Assembly: GCA_964584165.1 (NCBI GenBank)
Contig: CAZOYW010000008.1
Coordinates: 30,305-94,304 of the forward strand
Direction: 5' to 3'
DNA from: CAZKCI01 sp964584165
GTDB lineage: Bacteria; Auribacterota; Erginobacteria; Erginobacterales; CAZKCI01
DNA: 64,000 nt
In this document: positions 50,045-57,794 of the stretch, piece by piece
Layout: each line of letters starts with the position of its first letter
How positions within the stretch are numbered: the stretch's first letter is position 1
Made by a program: the position numbers and the translations under genes
Notes under the pieces: generated by a model
Databases searched by the model: none
Seen by the model: only the letters and a program-made list of their open reading frames with translations
What the model was told of the DNA's origin: nothing

Positions 50045-51223
50045 ATGCCTAGCAAACGCCCCCCAGTCCTCGCCATCGTCAACGCCGTCCTCGTCCGGCC
50101 TCTCCGGTCCCCCGTGGCGGGGAGCCTCGTCCTGCGGGGGGGGAGGATCGAGAGCGTCCGGACCGCTCCTCGCCCCGAGCTGCCCCCTTCCGCCGCCATC
50201 CTCGACGCCCGCGGAAGGCGTCTGACGCCGGGGCTCATCGACCTCCACGCCCACGGAGGAGGGGGAAGACACTTCGGGGCAGGGGAGGGGGACGGCCTTC
50301 CCGCCATCCTCGCCGCCCACGCGCGCTTCGGGACCACCGCGGTCCTCCCGACGATCGTCGCCTCCTCCCCGGAGGAGATCCTCGAGGTCATCCGCGCGCT
50401 CAAACGAGCCCAGGCCCGGCCTCCCGGGGGCGCGCGCATCCTCGGCCTCAACCTGGAAGGGCCGTTTCTCTCCATCGGGAAGCGGGGGGCGCAGCCGCTC
50501 AGGTATCTCCGCCCCCCCCGCCTCCGGGACGCGGAGCGGATCCTGTCCTTCGCCGACGGGATGGTCCGGATCATGACCCTCGCCCCGGAGCTCGACGCCG
50601 GTTTCCGAGTCGTCGCCGCCCTCAAGCGCGCGGGGGTGATCCCCGCCATCGGACACACCGAGGCCGATTACGACACCGCCGTTCGGGCGATCCGGGCCGG
50701 CGTCAGCTACGCGACCCACCTTTTCAACGCCTATCCCCCCCTGCATCAGCGCCGACCGGGGGCCCTGGCGGCGGTGCTCGACGCGGACGGGGTGGACTGC
50801 GAGATCATCGCCGACGGCGTCCATGTCGCCCCGGTCATGATCCGGCTTCTCTCCCGCCTGAAGCCGCCGGAAAGGATCGCGGCGGTCACCGATGCGAACG
50901 CCGCCCTGGGCCGCCGCTTCGCCTCCTTCCGGATGGCCGGCCGCCCCGTCCGCATCCGGGGCGGGGCCGCCCGCCTGGAGGACGACACGCTGGTCGGCTC
51001 GGTCGCGCCCCTCTCCCAGGCGGTCCGCAACCTCGCCCGCTTCGGCGGGATGGACTTTCCCCGAGCGCTGGCCGCCGCCACGCTCAACCCCGCCCGCATC
51101 CTGGGCCTCTCGGGACGGCGGGGCGACCTGGCCCCCGGTTTCGACGCCGACCTGGCGATCTGGGAAAAGGGCGGGGCGGTCTGGAAGACCATCGTGGGAG
51201 GAGAGATCGTCCATGAGGCCTGA
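50045..51223 (+). CDS. nagA: N-acetylglucosamine-6-phosphate deacetylase
   Basis: 392 residues from ATG 50045 (a TTG at 50018 is less likely). Amidohydrolase fold: LTPGLIDLHAHGGGG, GTTAVLPTIVASSPEEI, LGLNLEGPFLS with metal-binding Glu, AIGHTEADYDTAVRAIRAG, YATHLFNAYPPLHQRRPG (usually HLFNAM), EIIADGVHVAP, and AVTDANAALG with catalytic Asp. Supplies GlcN-6-P from recycled GlcNAc, consistent with nagZ 4 kb upstream. The end overlaps glgA by 11 bases. Confidence 0.92.
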   Translation: MPSKRPPVLAIVNAVLVRPLRSPVAGSLVLRGGRIESVRTAPRPELPPSAAILDARGRRLTPGLIDLHAHGGGGRHFGAGEGDGLPAILAAHARFGTTAVLPTIVASSPEEILEVIRALKRAQARPPGGARILGLNLEGPFLSIGKRGAQPLRYLRPPRLRDAERILSFADGMVRIMTLAPELDAGFRVVAALKRAGVIPAIGHTEADYDTAVRAIRAGVSYATHLFNAYPPLHQRRPGALAAVLDADGVDCEIIADGVHVAPVMIRLLSRLKPPERIAAVTDANAALGRRFASFRMAGRPVRIRGGAARLEDDTLVGSVAPLSQAVRNLARFGGMDFPRALAAATLNPARILGLSGRRGDLAPGFDADLAIWEKGGAVWKTIVGGEIVHEA

Positions 51224-52700
51224 CGAAGGATCCCTTTCCATCGCCCTGGCCGCGAGCGAGATCGTCCCCCTGGCCAAGACCGGGGGGCTCGCCGACGTCG
51301 CCGGCGGCCTCGGCCGCGCCCTGGCCGGACGGGGGAACCGGGTCATCCTCGTCCATCCGCTCTACGACGCGGTCATCCCGAACTGCCGGCGGCGGGGGAT
51401 CGAGATCGCGCCCGGGGCCGAGGAATTCGAGGTCCGAGTCGGGGATCGGAAGGAGAGAGGAAGGATCTGGACGGCCCGGATCGCCCCCTCCTTGACCGCC
51501 TACTGCGTGGAGAGCGCCCGCTTCTTCTCCGGGCGGGCCGGGATCTACGGCGAGGGGGGGCGCGATTACCCGGACAACCCCGAGCGGTTCGTCTTCTTCT
51601 GCGAGGCCGTCCTCTGGGCCCTCCGCCGGGCCGGCCAGCGGGTCCAGGTCATCCACTGCCACGACTGGCAGACCGGCTTCGTGCCCGCCTATCTGCGCTT
51701 CCGGCATGGAGAGGAGCCCTTCTTCGCCCGCACCGCCAGCGTCTTCACCGTCCACAACCTTTCCTTCCAGGGGCTTTTCCCCGCCGCCCGGATGTCCATT
51801 TGCAACCTCCCCTGGGGGGCCTACAACCCGGAGGGGATCGAGTTCTACGGGCAGGTCAACCCGATGAAGGCCGGCCTCGTCTACTCGACCCTTCTGACCA
51901 CGGTCAGCGCCCGCTACGCCCGTGAGATCATGACCGAGGAGATGGGTTGTGGCCTGGAGGGGGTCCTGGGCCGGCGGCGGCGGGACCTCTTCCCCATCAT
52001 CAACGGGGCGGACTACGGCGAGTGGAACCCGGAGACCGACCGCGCCCTCCCCGCCCGCTACTCAGGTAAGAACCTTGCGGGCAAGGCGGTTTGCCGGGAG
52101 CGGCTCATCCGCGAGGCCGGCCTCCAGGCCTCCCCGTCCTCCCCGGTGGTCGGTATGGTCTCGCGGATTACCTCCCAGAAGGGTTTCGACCTCTTCCTCC
52201 AGGCCGCCCCCCGCCTCCTCGAGCGGGAGTCGGCCTTCGTCATCCTGGGGGAGGGGGAGGAGTCGCTCCAGCGCGGACTCAAGGAGCTGGAGCGGGCCTT
52301 CCCCCGCCGGATCCGGGTGATCCTCGGTTTCGACGAGGGGCTCGCCCACCGGATCATCGCCGGCTCCGACTACTCGCTCCTCCCCTCGCGCTTCGAGCCG
52401 GCCGGCCTCACCCAGGTCTACAGCCTCCGCTACGGGACGATCCCGATCGTCCGGGCGACCGGGGGGCTGGACGACACCATCGAGGAGTTCAACCCGCGCG
52501 CCCGGACCGGCAACGGTTTCAAGTTCTCCGCGCCCACCCCCGCGGCGCTCGCCGCGGCGGTCGTCTCCGCCTTCAGCCATTACCGCGTTTCGCCCCGCTG
52601 GGAGCGTCTCCGCCTCAACGCCCTCTCCGCCGATTTCTCCTGGGAGCGCCCGTCCGCCCGCTACGAGGAGGTCTATCGGGAGGCCCTGCGCCGCCTATGA
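51213..52700 (+). CDS. glgA: Glycogen synthase (GT5)
   Basis: ADP-glucose-dependent glycogen synthase, 495 residues from ATG 51213. IALAASEIVPLAKTGGLADV has the KTGGL ADP-binding motif, then VIHCHDWQTGFVPAYL, VFTVHNLSFQGLFP, GMVSRITSQKGFDLFLQAA and PSRFEPAGLTQVYSLRYGTI with PIVRATGGLDDTI. A distinct family from the GT4 GlgM encoded at 42828, so the cell has two routes into glucan. Overlaps nagA (11 bases) and the GH57 gene (ATGA), so it is part of an operon. Confidence 0.96.
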   Translation: MRPDEGSLSIALAASEIVPLAKTGGLADVAGGLGRALAGRGNRVILVHPLYDAVIPNCRRRGIEIAPGAEEFEVRVGDRKERGRIWTARIAPSLTAYCVESARFFSGRAGIYGEGGRDYPDNPERFVFFCEAVLWALRRAGQRVQVIHCHDWQTGFVPAYLRFRHGEEPFFARTASVFTVHNLSFQGLFPAARMSICNLPWGAYNPEGIEFYGQVNPMKAGLVYSTLLTTVSARYAREIMTEEMGCGLEGVLGRRRRDLFPIINGADYGEWNPETDRALPARYSGKNLAGKAVCRERLIREAGLQASPSSPVVGMVSRITSQKGFDLFLQAAPRLLERESAFVILGEGEESLQRGLKELERAFPRRIRVILGFDEGLAHRIIAGSDYSLLPSRFEPAGLTQVYSLRYGTIPIVRATGGLDDTIEEFNPRARTGNGFKFSAPTPAALAAAVVSAFSHYRVSPRWERLRLNALSADFSWERPSARYEEVYREALRRL

Positions 52701-55117
52701 ACACCTACGTCTGCCTCCACGGCCACTTCTACCAGCCTCCCCGGGAGAACCCCTGGCTGGACGAGATCGAGCTCCAGGAGTCGGCCCATCCCTACCACGA
52801 CTGGAACGAGCGGATCACCGCCGAGTGCTACGCGCCCAACACCGCCGCCCGGATCCTCGACGAACAGAAGCGGATCGCCGAGATCGTCAACAACTTCCGC
52901 TCCATCAGCTTCGACGTCGGCCCCACCCTCCTCTCCTGGCTGGAGCGGAAGTCCCCCGAAGTCTACCGCGCGATCCTCGAAGCCGACCGCCAGAGCCGGG
53001 CGAGGTTCTCCGGGCACGGGGCGGCCATCGCCCAGGTCTACAACCATCTCATCATGCCCCTGGCCAATTCCCGGGACAAGCGGACTCAAGTCGTCTGGGG
53101 GGTGGAGGACTTTCACCGCCGCTTCGGCCGCCGCCCGGAGGGGATGTGGCTGGCGGAGACCGCGGTCGACCTGGAGACGCTGGAGATCCTCTCCGAGGAG
53201 GGGATCCTCTTCACCGTCCTCGCCCCCGGCCAGGCCGCCCGGGTCAGGCGGATCGGCGAAAAGAAGTGGCGCGACGTGACCTCCGAGGCCGTCGACCCCG
53301 GCCGCCCCTACCTCTGCTCTCTCCCCTCGGGGAGGACGATCTCTCTCTTCTTCTTCAACGGGCCGATCTCCCGGGAGATCGCCTTCGGCGGGCTTCTCAG
53401 CAACGGGGAGAACTTCGCCCTGCGCCTGGCCGGCTCGTTCTCCCCCGGCCTCCAGGAGCCCCAGCTCACCCACGCGGCCACCGACGGCGAGACCTTCGGC
53501 CACCACAAGCGCTTCGGGGACATGGCGCTCGCCTACTGCCTGAAGTCGCTGGAGGAGCGCTCCCTCGCCCGCCTCACCGTCTACGGCGAATTCCTGGAGC
53601 AATTCCCGCCCTCCTGGGAGGCGGAGATCATCGAGAACACCTCCTGGTCCTGCGTCCACGGCATCGGGCGTTGGCGGGAGGACTGCGGCTGCCACACCGG
53701 GGGCGGGGAGGGGTGGCGGCAGGCCTGGCGGGGACCGCTCCGGGAGGCGATGGACTGGCTTCGCGACGAGCTGGCCCTGGTCTTCCGGAAGGGGATGGCC
53801 CGCCTCGTCCGCGACCCCTGGGCGGCCCGGGACGGCTATATCTCCCTGATCGCCGATCGCTCCCCCGCCGCCCGGGAGGCCTTCCTCTCCCGTTGGCGGA
53901 GCCGCCCCCTCTCCGACCGGGAATCGACGAAGGCGCTTCAGCTCCTCGAGATGCAGCGCCACGCCCTCTTCATGTACACCTCCTGCGGCTGGTTCTTCAA
54001 CGATATCTCGGGGATCGAGACGGTCCAGGTCATGGCCTTCGCGGCCCGGGCGATCCAACTCGCCCGGTCGGCGGGGGGACCGGACCTGGAGGAGGGGTAT
54101 CTCGCCCGCCTGAAGAAGGCTCCGGGGAACCTCCCGGAGTACCGGGACGGGGCCCGGGTCTACGAAAAGCTGGTCCGCCCGTCGGCGGTGGACCTGACCC
54201 GGGTCGGCGCCCACTACGCCATCTCCTCGGTCTTTCACGATTACCCCTCGCCGGCCGCCATCTTCTGCTACTCCGTGCGGAGGGAGAAGTTCGAGGTCCG
54301 GGACTCCGGCCGGCACCGCCTGGTCCTCGGCCAGGCGGTCGTTCGCTCCGAGTTCGACGGCGAGGAGCTCAAGATCTGCTTCGCGGTCCTCCACCTGGGC
54401 GACCACAACGTGATGGCCCGGGTGGCGGCGGCCATGCCGGAGAAGGACTTCTCGGCCCTCGCCGGCCGGCTGGGGAAGGCCTTCTCCGGAGGACATCTGG
54501 ACGAGGTCATGCCCGTCATCGACGCCGCCTGCGCCGGCGGGAGCTACTCCCTGAAGCACCTCTTCAAGGACGAAGGGCGCAAGGTCTTGAAGACGATCCT
54601 GGACGAGACCATGTCCGAGATCGAGGACTCCTTCCGCCAGATCAGCCGCCGCCATCAGCCGATCATGCGCATCCTCCACGCCGCCGGGATCCCCATCCCG
54701 GCGGCCCTCAAAGACGTGATGGAGTTCGTCCTGGACAAGAAGCTCCGCCAGGCCCTCAAGGCCGAGTCCCTCGACGGGAAAGCCCTGCGCGCGCTGGCCG
54801 AGGAGAGGAAGGAGTGGTCCCTCTCCCTCGACCGGGCCGGCCTGGGCTACCTCCTGACCGATCGGATCAACTCCTGGATGGCCGAGTTCTCCCGCGACCC
54901 CTTCGCGCTCCCTCCGGTCCGGTCCCTGATCTCGGCTCTCTCCCTGGCCTCTGACCTCTCGCTCGAACTGAATCTCTGGCGGGCCCAGAACGTCTATTTC
55001 GCCGTCTCCCGGAAGCTGAACGCGCCGGCGGCGAAGAAGGTCGCGCCCTCCCGGGCTAAAGTTTGGCGCCGGGGCTTCCAGGAGCTGGGAGATTTTCTCC
55101 ACGTTCGACCGGTCTGA
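52697..55117 (+). CDS. GH57 glycoside hydrolase with DUF3536 C-terminal region
   Basis: 806 residues. N-terminal GH57 barrel: HGHFYQPPRENPWLDEIELQ (region 1), SGHGAAIAQVYNHLIMPLA, GMWLAETAVDLETLEILSEE with the probable nucleophile Glu, and HAATDGETFGHHKRFGDMAL with the acid Asp. The second half (ESTKALQLLEMQRHALFMYT, SCGWFFNDISGIE and SVFHDYPSP) is the helical DUF3536-type extension. This type often accompanies glgA; a glucan hydrolase, branching or transferase role is likely but unproven. ATGA overlap with glgA. The stop codon lies in repeat DNA. Confidence 0.85.
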   Translation: MNTYVCLHGHFYQPPRENPWLDEIELQESAHPYHDWNERITAECYAPNTAARILDEQKRIAEIVNNFRSISFDVGPTLLSWLERKSPEVYRAILEADRQSRARFSGHGAAIAQVYNHLIMPLANSRDKRTQVVWGVEDFHRRFGRRPEGMWLAETAVDLETLEILSEEGILFTVLAPGQAARVRRIGEKKWRDVTSEAVDPGRPYLCSLPSGRTISLFFFNGPISREIAFGGLLSNGENFALRLAGSFSPGLQEPQLTHAATDGETFGHHKRFGDMALAYCLKSLEERSLARLTVYGEFLEQFPPSWEAEIIENTSWSCVHGIGRWREDCGCHTGGGEGWRQAWRGPLREAMDWLRDELALVFRKGMARLVRDPWAARDGYISLIADRSPAAREAFLSRWRSRPLSDRESTKALQLLEMQRHALFMYTSCGWFFNDISGIETVQVMAFAARAIQLARSAGGPDLEEGYLARLKKAPGNLPEYRDGARVYEKLVRPSAVDLTRVGAHYAISSVFHDYPSPAAIFCYSVRREKFEVRDSGRHRLVLGQAVVRSEFDGEELKICFAVLHLGDHNVMARVAAAMPEKDFSALAGRLGKAFSGGHLDEVMPVIDAACAGGSYSLKHLFKDEGRKVLKTILDETMSEIEDSFRQISRRHQPIMRILHAAGIPIPAALKDVMEFVLDKKLRQALKAESLDGKALRALAEERKEWSLSLDRAGLGYLLTDRINSWMAEFSRDPFALPPVRSLISALSLASDLSLELNLWRAQNVYFAVSRKLNAPAAKKVAPSRAKVWRRGFQELGDFLHVRPV

Positions 55118-55163
55118 CCCGTCGGACCGGTCAGACCCGTCCGACCCGTCGGACCGGTCTGAC
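55106..55163. repeat. GACCGGTCTGACC word repeat
   Basis: Tandem GACCGGTCTGACCCGTCG and variants; the word is itself near-palindromic, so left and right arms interleave. It contains the GH57 stop codon (55115-55117) and abuts the next promoter. Confidence 0.88.
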
Positions 55164-55165
55164 AT

Positions 55166-55195
55166 TTGACAGCCGGCCCGGAGGCGGCCTATACT
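55166..55195 (+). promoter_or_regulatory. Strong sigma70-type promoter
   Basis: TTGACA (55166-55171), 18-base spacer, TATACT (55190-55195), followed by Shine-Dalgarno AAGGAGG (55209-55215) and ATG 55223. The best promoter in the window. Confidence 0.75.
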
Positions 55196-55222
55196 GGTCG
55201 CGCCAACCAAGGAGGTATCGCC

Positions 55223-56125
55223 ATGAAGAAGAGCCTCGATCTGGTCTGCGCCGCCCTGCTGGCCGGCGCGGCCATTTTCCCGGCCGCCGCGGCGGCGGCC
55301 CCCAAGCTGACCATCGCCGTCGGGCCCTTCGATAACAAATCCGGCTGGAGCGGGTCCTGGGACATCGGCTGGGGCATGCAGGAGATGCTCGCCACCTCCC
55401 TCGTCAGCGCCGGCAAATTCACGGTCCTCGAGCGCCAGGCCCTGGAGGAGGTCCTCAAGGAGCAGGATCTGGGGGCGAGCGGGCGGACCGCGGAAGGCTC
55501 CGCCGCCGCCGTGGGCAAGCTGGGCAAGTCCCAGATCCTGATCGCCGGCGCGGTCACCGAGTTCGAGTACACCAAGGGAGGGGAGGACGCGGGGATCTCG
55601 ATCAAGGGCTTCAGCATCGGCGGCAGCCAGGAGCGGGCCCACGTCGCCCTCAACCTGCGCATCTTCGACACCACCACAGGAGAAGTCCTGGACTCCCTGC
55701 GGGTCGCCGGCGAGGCGGCCACCCGGGGGCTGAAGCTCGGTTACAGCAACTCCGACTTCGGGGGAGACCTCGGCGGTTTCCGCAAGACGCCGATGGGGGA
55801 GGCGACGCAGAAGGCGATCGACGAGGCGGTGGCCAAGATCGTCTCCCGCCTCAAGGACGTTCCCTGGCAGGGGAAGATCATCAAGGCCGACGCCGGCAAG
55901 ATCTACCTCAACGCCGGGTCCGAGGCCGGCGTGGCCGCCGGGGCCGAGTTCACGGTCTACCGCTCCGGGGAGGCACTGACCGATCCCGATACCGGGATGC
56001 CGCTCGGCCAGGAGACCACCCGGATCGGCCGGGTCAAGGTGACCGAGGTCAAGGACAAGTTTTCCCTCGCCGCTCCCGTCGAAGGGACCGACTTCCAGAG
56101 GGGAGACCTGATCAAGGCCGAGTAA
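55223..56125 (+). CDS. CsgG/HfaB-family secreted protein
   Basis: 300 residues. A cleavable signal (LVCAALLAGAAIFPAAAAAA) precedes the CsgG domain: KLTIAVGPFDNKSGWSGSWD, GWGMQEMLATSLVSAGKFTV, LERQALEEVLKEQDLG, ILIAGAVTEFEYTKGG and VALNLRIFDTTTGEVLDSLR. The C-terminal 80 residues (GKIYLNAGSEAGVAAGAEFT, then GRVKVTEV) form a small beta domain typical of these proteins. True CsgG has a lipid-anchoring Cys after the signal; none is present, so this is probably a soluble periplasmic relative, not a curli pore. No curli genes nearby. Own strong promoter. Confidence 0.85.
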   Translation: MKKSLDLVCAALLAGAAIFPAAAAAAPKLTIAVGPFDNKSGWSGSWDIGWGMQEMLATSLVSAGKFTVLERQALEEVLKEQDLGASGRTAEGSAAAVGKLGKSQILIAGAVTEFEYTKGGEDAGISIKGFSIGGSQERAHVALNLRIFDTTTGEVLDSLRVAGEAATRGLKLGYSNSDFGGDLGGFRKTPMGEATQKAIDEAVAKIVSRLKDVPWQGKIIKADAGKIYLNAGSEAGVAAGAEFTVYRSGEALTDPDTGMPLGQETTRIGRVKVTEVKDKFSLAAPVEGTDFQRGDLIKAE

Positions 56126-56158
56126 TGACGATTAAGAGGCAAGGGATAAGATAATCCC

Positions 56159-56398
56159 ATGATCCGCCTGCTGATAAAAATCGTCGTCTTCCTCGTCATC
56201 GCCTCCCTCGTCTATGGACTCTGGCTGATGTATCAGGAGAAGAAGCCGGAGGAGCGCCGGGAGCTCCGCGCGGCCGTCATCCGGACCTTCCGCGGCGCCG
56301 GCCGCATCTCCGCCGCCGCCTTTTTGAAGACGGTCGAGAAAGCGAAAAGCGTCGTGCGCGGCGAAGAGGAGCGGGAGAAGCCGGGCAGATCGGGGTGA
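56159..56398 (+). CDS. Small single-pass membrane protein
   Basis: 79 residues: one N-terminal helix (MIRLLIKIVVFLVIASLVYG, then LWLMY) followed by a charged helical tail (EEKKPEERRELRAAVIRTF) and a basic end. Tail probably cytoplasmic or periplasmic according to topology, not clear. Lies 33 bases after the CsgG-like gene and 33 before miaB, same strand. Family unknown. The ATG has no strong Shine-Dalgarno (AAGGGATAAGATAATCCC upstream). Confidence 0.6.
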   Translation: MIRLLIKIVVFLVIASLVYGLWLMYQEKKPEERRELRAAVIRTFRGAGRISAAAFLKTVEKAKSVVRGEEEREKPGRSG

Positions 56399-56431
56399 CC
56401 AGGGATACGGCCCCGCGCTGATCCTTCGTCC

Positions 56432-57784
56432 ATGCCCCCCTCTTTCAGTCTGACGACGTTCGGCTGTCAGATGAACCGCCATGACTCCGAGCTCATCGCC
56501 TCCGCTCTCAAGGGGAGGGGCTGGCGAAGGGTCGGGGAGGCGGAGGCCGCCGACGCCGTTTTGATCAACACCTGCTCCGTCCGCGGCCACGCCGAGGAGC
56601 GCGCGCTCTCCCGCCTCCGCGGACTCGGCCCCCGCCGCCGCTCCTCCCCCCGCCCCCTGGTCGTCCTTCTCGGCTGCCTGGCGCAGCTTAGGGGGGGGAA
56701 ACTCATGGACGACTTCCCCTGGCTCGACCTGGCCGTGGGGACCGGAGCCTACCCCCGCCTTCCCGAGGCCCTCTCCGCCCTCCTCGCCTCCCGCACCCGC
56801 CGCCGCGAGACCGCCTTCCTCCCTCCGGAGGAGTTCTGGCGGGGGGGAGCCGAGCGGGAGAGCGCCGTCACCGCCTGGGTCCCGGTCATCGGGGGATGCA
56901 ACCGGCGCTGCTCCTACTGCGTCGTCCCCGCCGCCCGGGGGGAGGAGATCAGCCGCTCTCCCGAGGCGGTGGTCGATGAGGTGAGGCGGCTAAAGGCGGG
57001 AGGATGGCGGGAGGTCACGCTCCTCGGCCAGAACGTCAACGCCTACCGGGGGAGGGGAGAGGGGGGCGCCGAGGTCTCCCTTACCGCCCTCCTCCGGTTG
57101 GTCTCGGCGACTGGGATCAAGAGGATCCGCTTCCTCACCTCCCACCCCGCCGATCTCGAGGCCGATCTGGCGGACGCGCTCGCCGCGCTCCCCGCGGTCT
57201 GCCCCTCCCTTCACCTCCCCGCCCAGTCCGGCTCGAACCGGATTCTCCAGCGGATGAAGCGGGGCTACACGCGGGAGGGGTATCTCGATCGGATCGAGCG
57301 GATCCGCCGCGCCGTCCCGGAGGCCGCGTTCTGGTCCGACTTCATCGCCGGCTTCCCCGGGGAGACCGAGGAAGACCACCGGGCGACGATCGAGCTCATC
57401 CGGGCCGCCCGCTTCGACGGGATCTACGCCTTCGCCTACTCCCCCCGCCCCGGGACCGCCGCCGCCCTGCTCCCGGACGACGTTCCCGCCGGGGTCAAAA
57501 GCCGGCGGCTCAGCGAGATCCTCCGCCTCCAGAAGGAGATCTCGCTCGAGAAGAACCGCGCCTTCATCGGGCGGGAGGTCGAGGTCCTGGTCGAGGGAGC
57601 AAACCGCCGCCGGAGGGACCGGGGGGAGGGGAGGACGCGGGAGGGGAGGGTCGTCTTCTTCCCCGGCGAGTCCGGCCTTTCCGGGGAGCTGATCCGCGTC
57701 CGCGTCGAGGCGGCGACCGCGGCGAGCCTCTTCGGGGCCAGAGCCGCAACAAACCCGAAACGATCGCGGGCCGATCGTTTATAA
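56432..57784 (+). CDS. miaB: tRNA-2-methylthio-N6-dimethylallyladenosine synthase
   Basis: Radical SAM methylthiotransferase acting at tRNA A37. 450 residues. Three auxiliary-cluster cysteines in TTFGCQMNRHDSE, LINTCSVR and LLGCLAQ; radical SAM motif GGCNRRCSYCVVPAARGEE. Also VTLLGQNVNAYRG, RFLTSHPADLE, LPAQSGSNRILQRMKRGYTR and SDFIAGFPGETEEDH. A TRAM region closes the protein. The auxiliary regions identify MiaB rather than RimO or MtaB. The last residues NPKRSRADRL are encoded by a palindrome (57758-57780). Confidence 0.95.
   Translation: MPPSFSLTTFGCQMNRHDSELIASALKGRGWRRVGEAEAADAVLINTCSVRGHAEERALSRLRGLGPRRRSSPRPLVVLLGCLAQLRGGKLMDDFPWLDLAVGTGAYPRLPEALSALLASRTRRRETAFLPPEEFWRGGAERESAVTAWVPVIGGCNRRCSYCVVPAARGEEISRSPEAVVDEVRRLKAGGWREVTLLGQNVNAYRGRGEGGAEVSLTALLRLVSATGIKRIRFLTSHPADLEADLADALAALPAVCPSLHLPAQSGSNRILQRMKRGYTREGYLDRIERIRRAVPEAAFWSDFIAGFPGETEEDHRATIELIRAARFDGIYAFAYSPRPGTAAALLPDDVPAGVKSRRLSEILRLQKEISLEKNRAFIGREVEVLVEGANRRRRDRGEGRTREGRVVFFPGESGLSGELIRVRVEAATAASLFGARAATNPKRSRADRL
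57758..57780. repeat. 9-bp palindrome in the miaB 3' coding end
   Basis: AAACGATCG and CGATCGTTT around CGGGC, inside codons for the last residues of MiaB and directly before TATAAT at 57780-57785. Confidence 0.7.
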
Positions 57785-57785
57785 T
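57780..57785 (+). promoter_or_regulatory. Possible -10 element for mutS
   Basis: TATAAT overlapping the miaB stop, nine bases before the mutS ATG. It would give an almost leaderless transcript. No -35 visible. Confidence 0.35.
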
Positions 57786-57794
57786 CCTTGGGCG

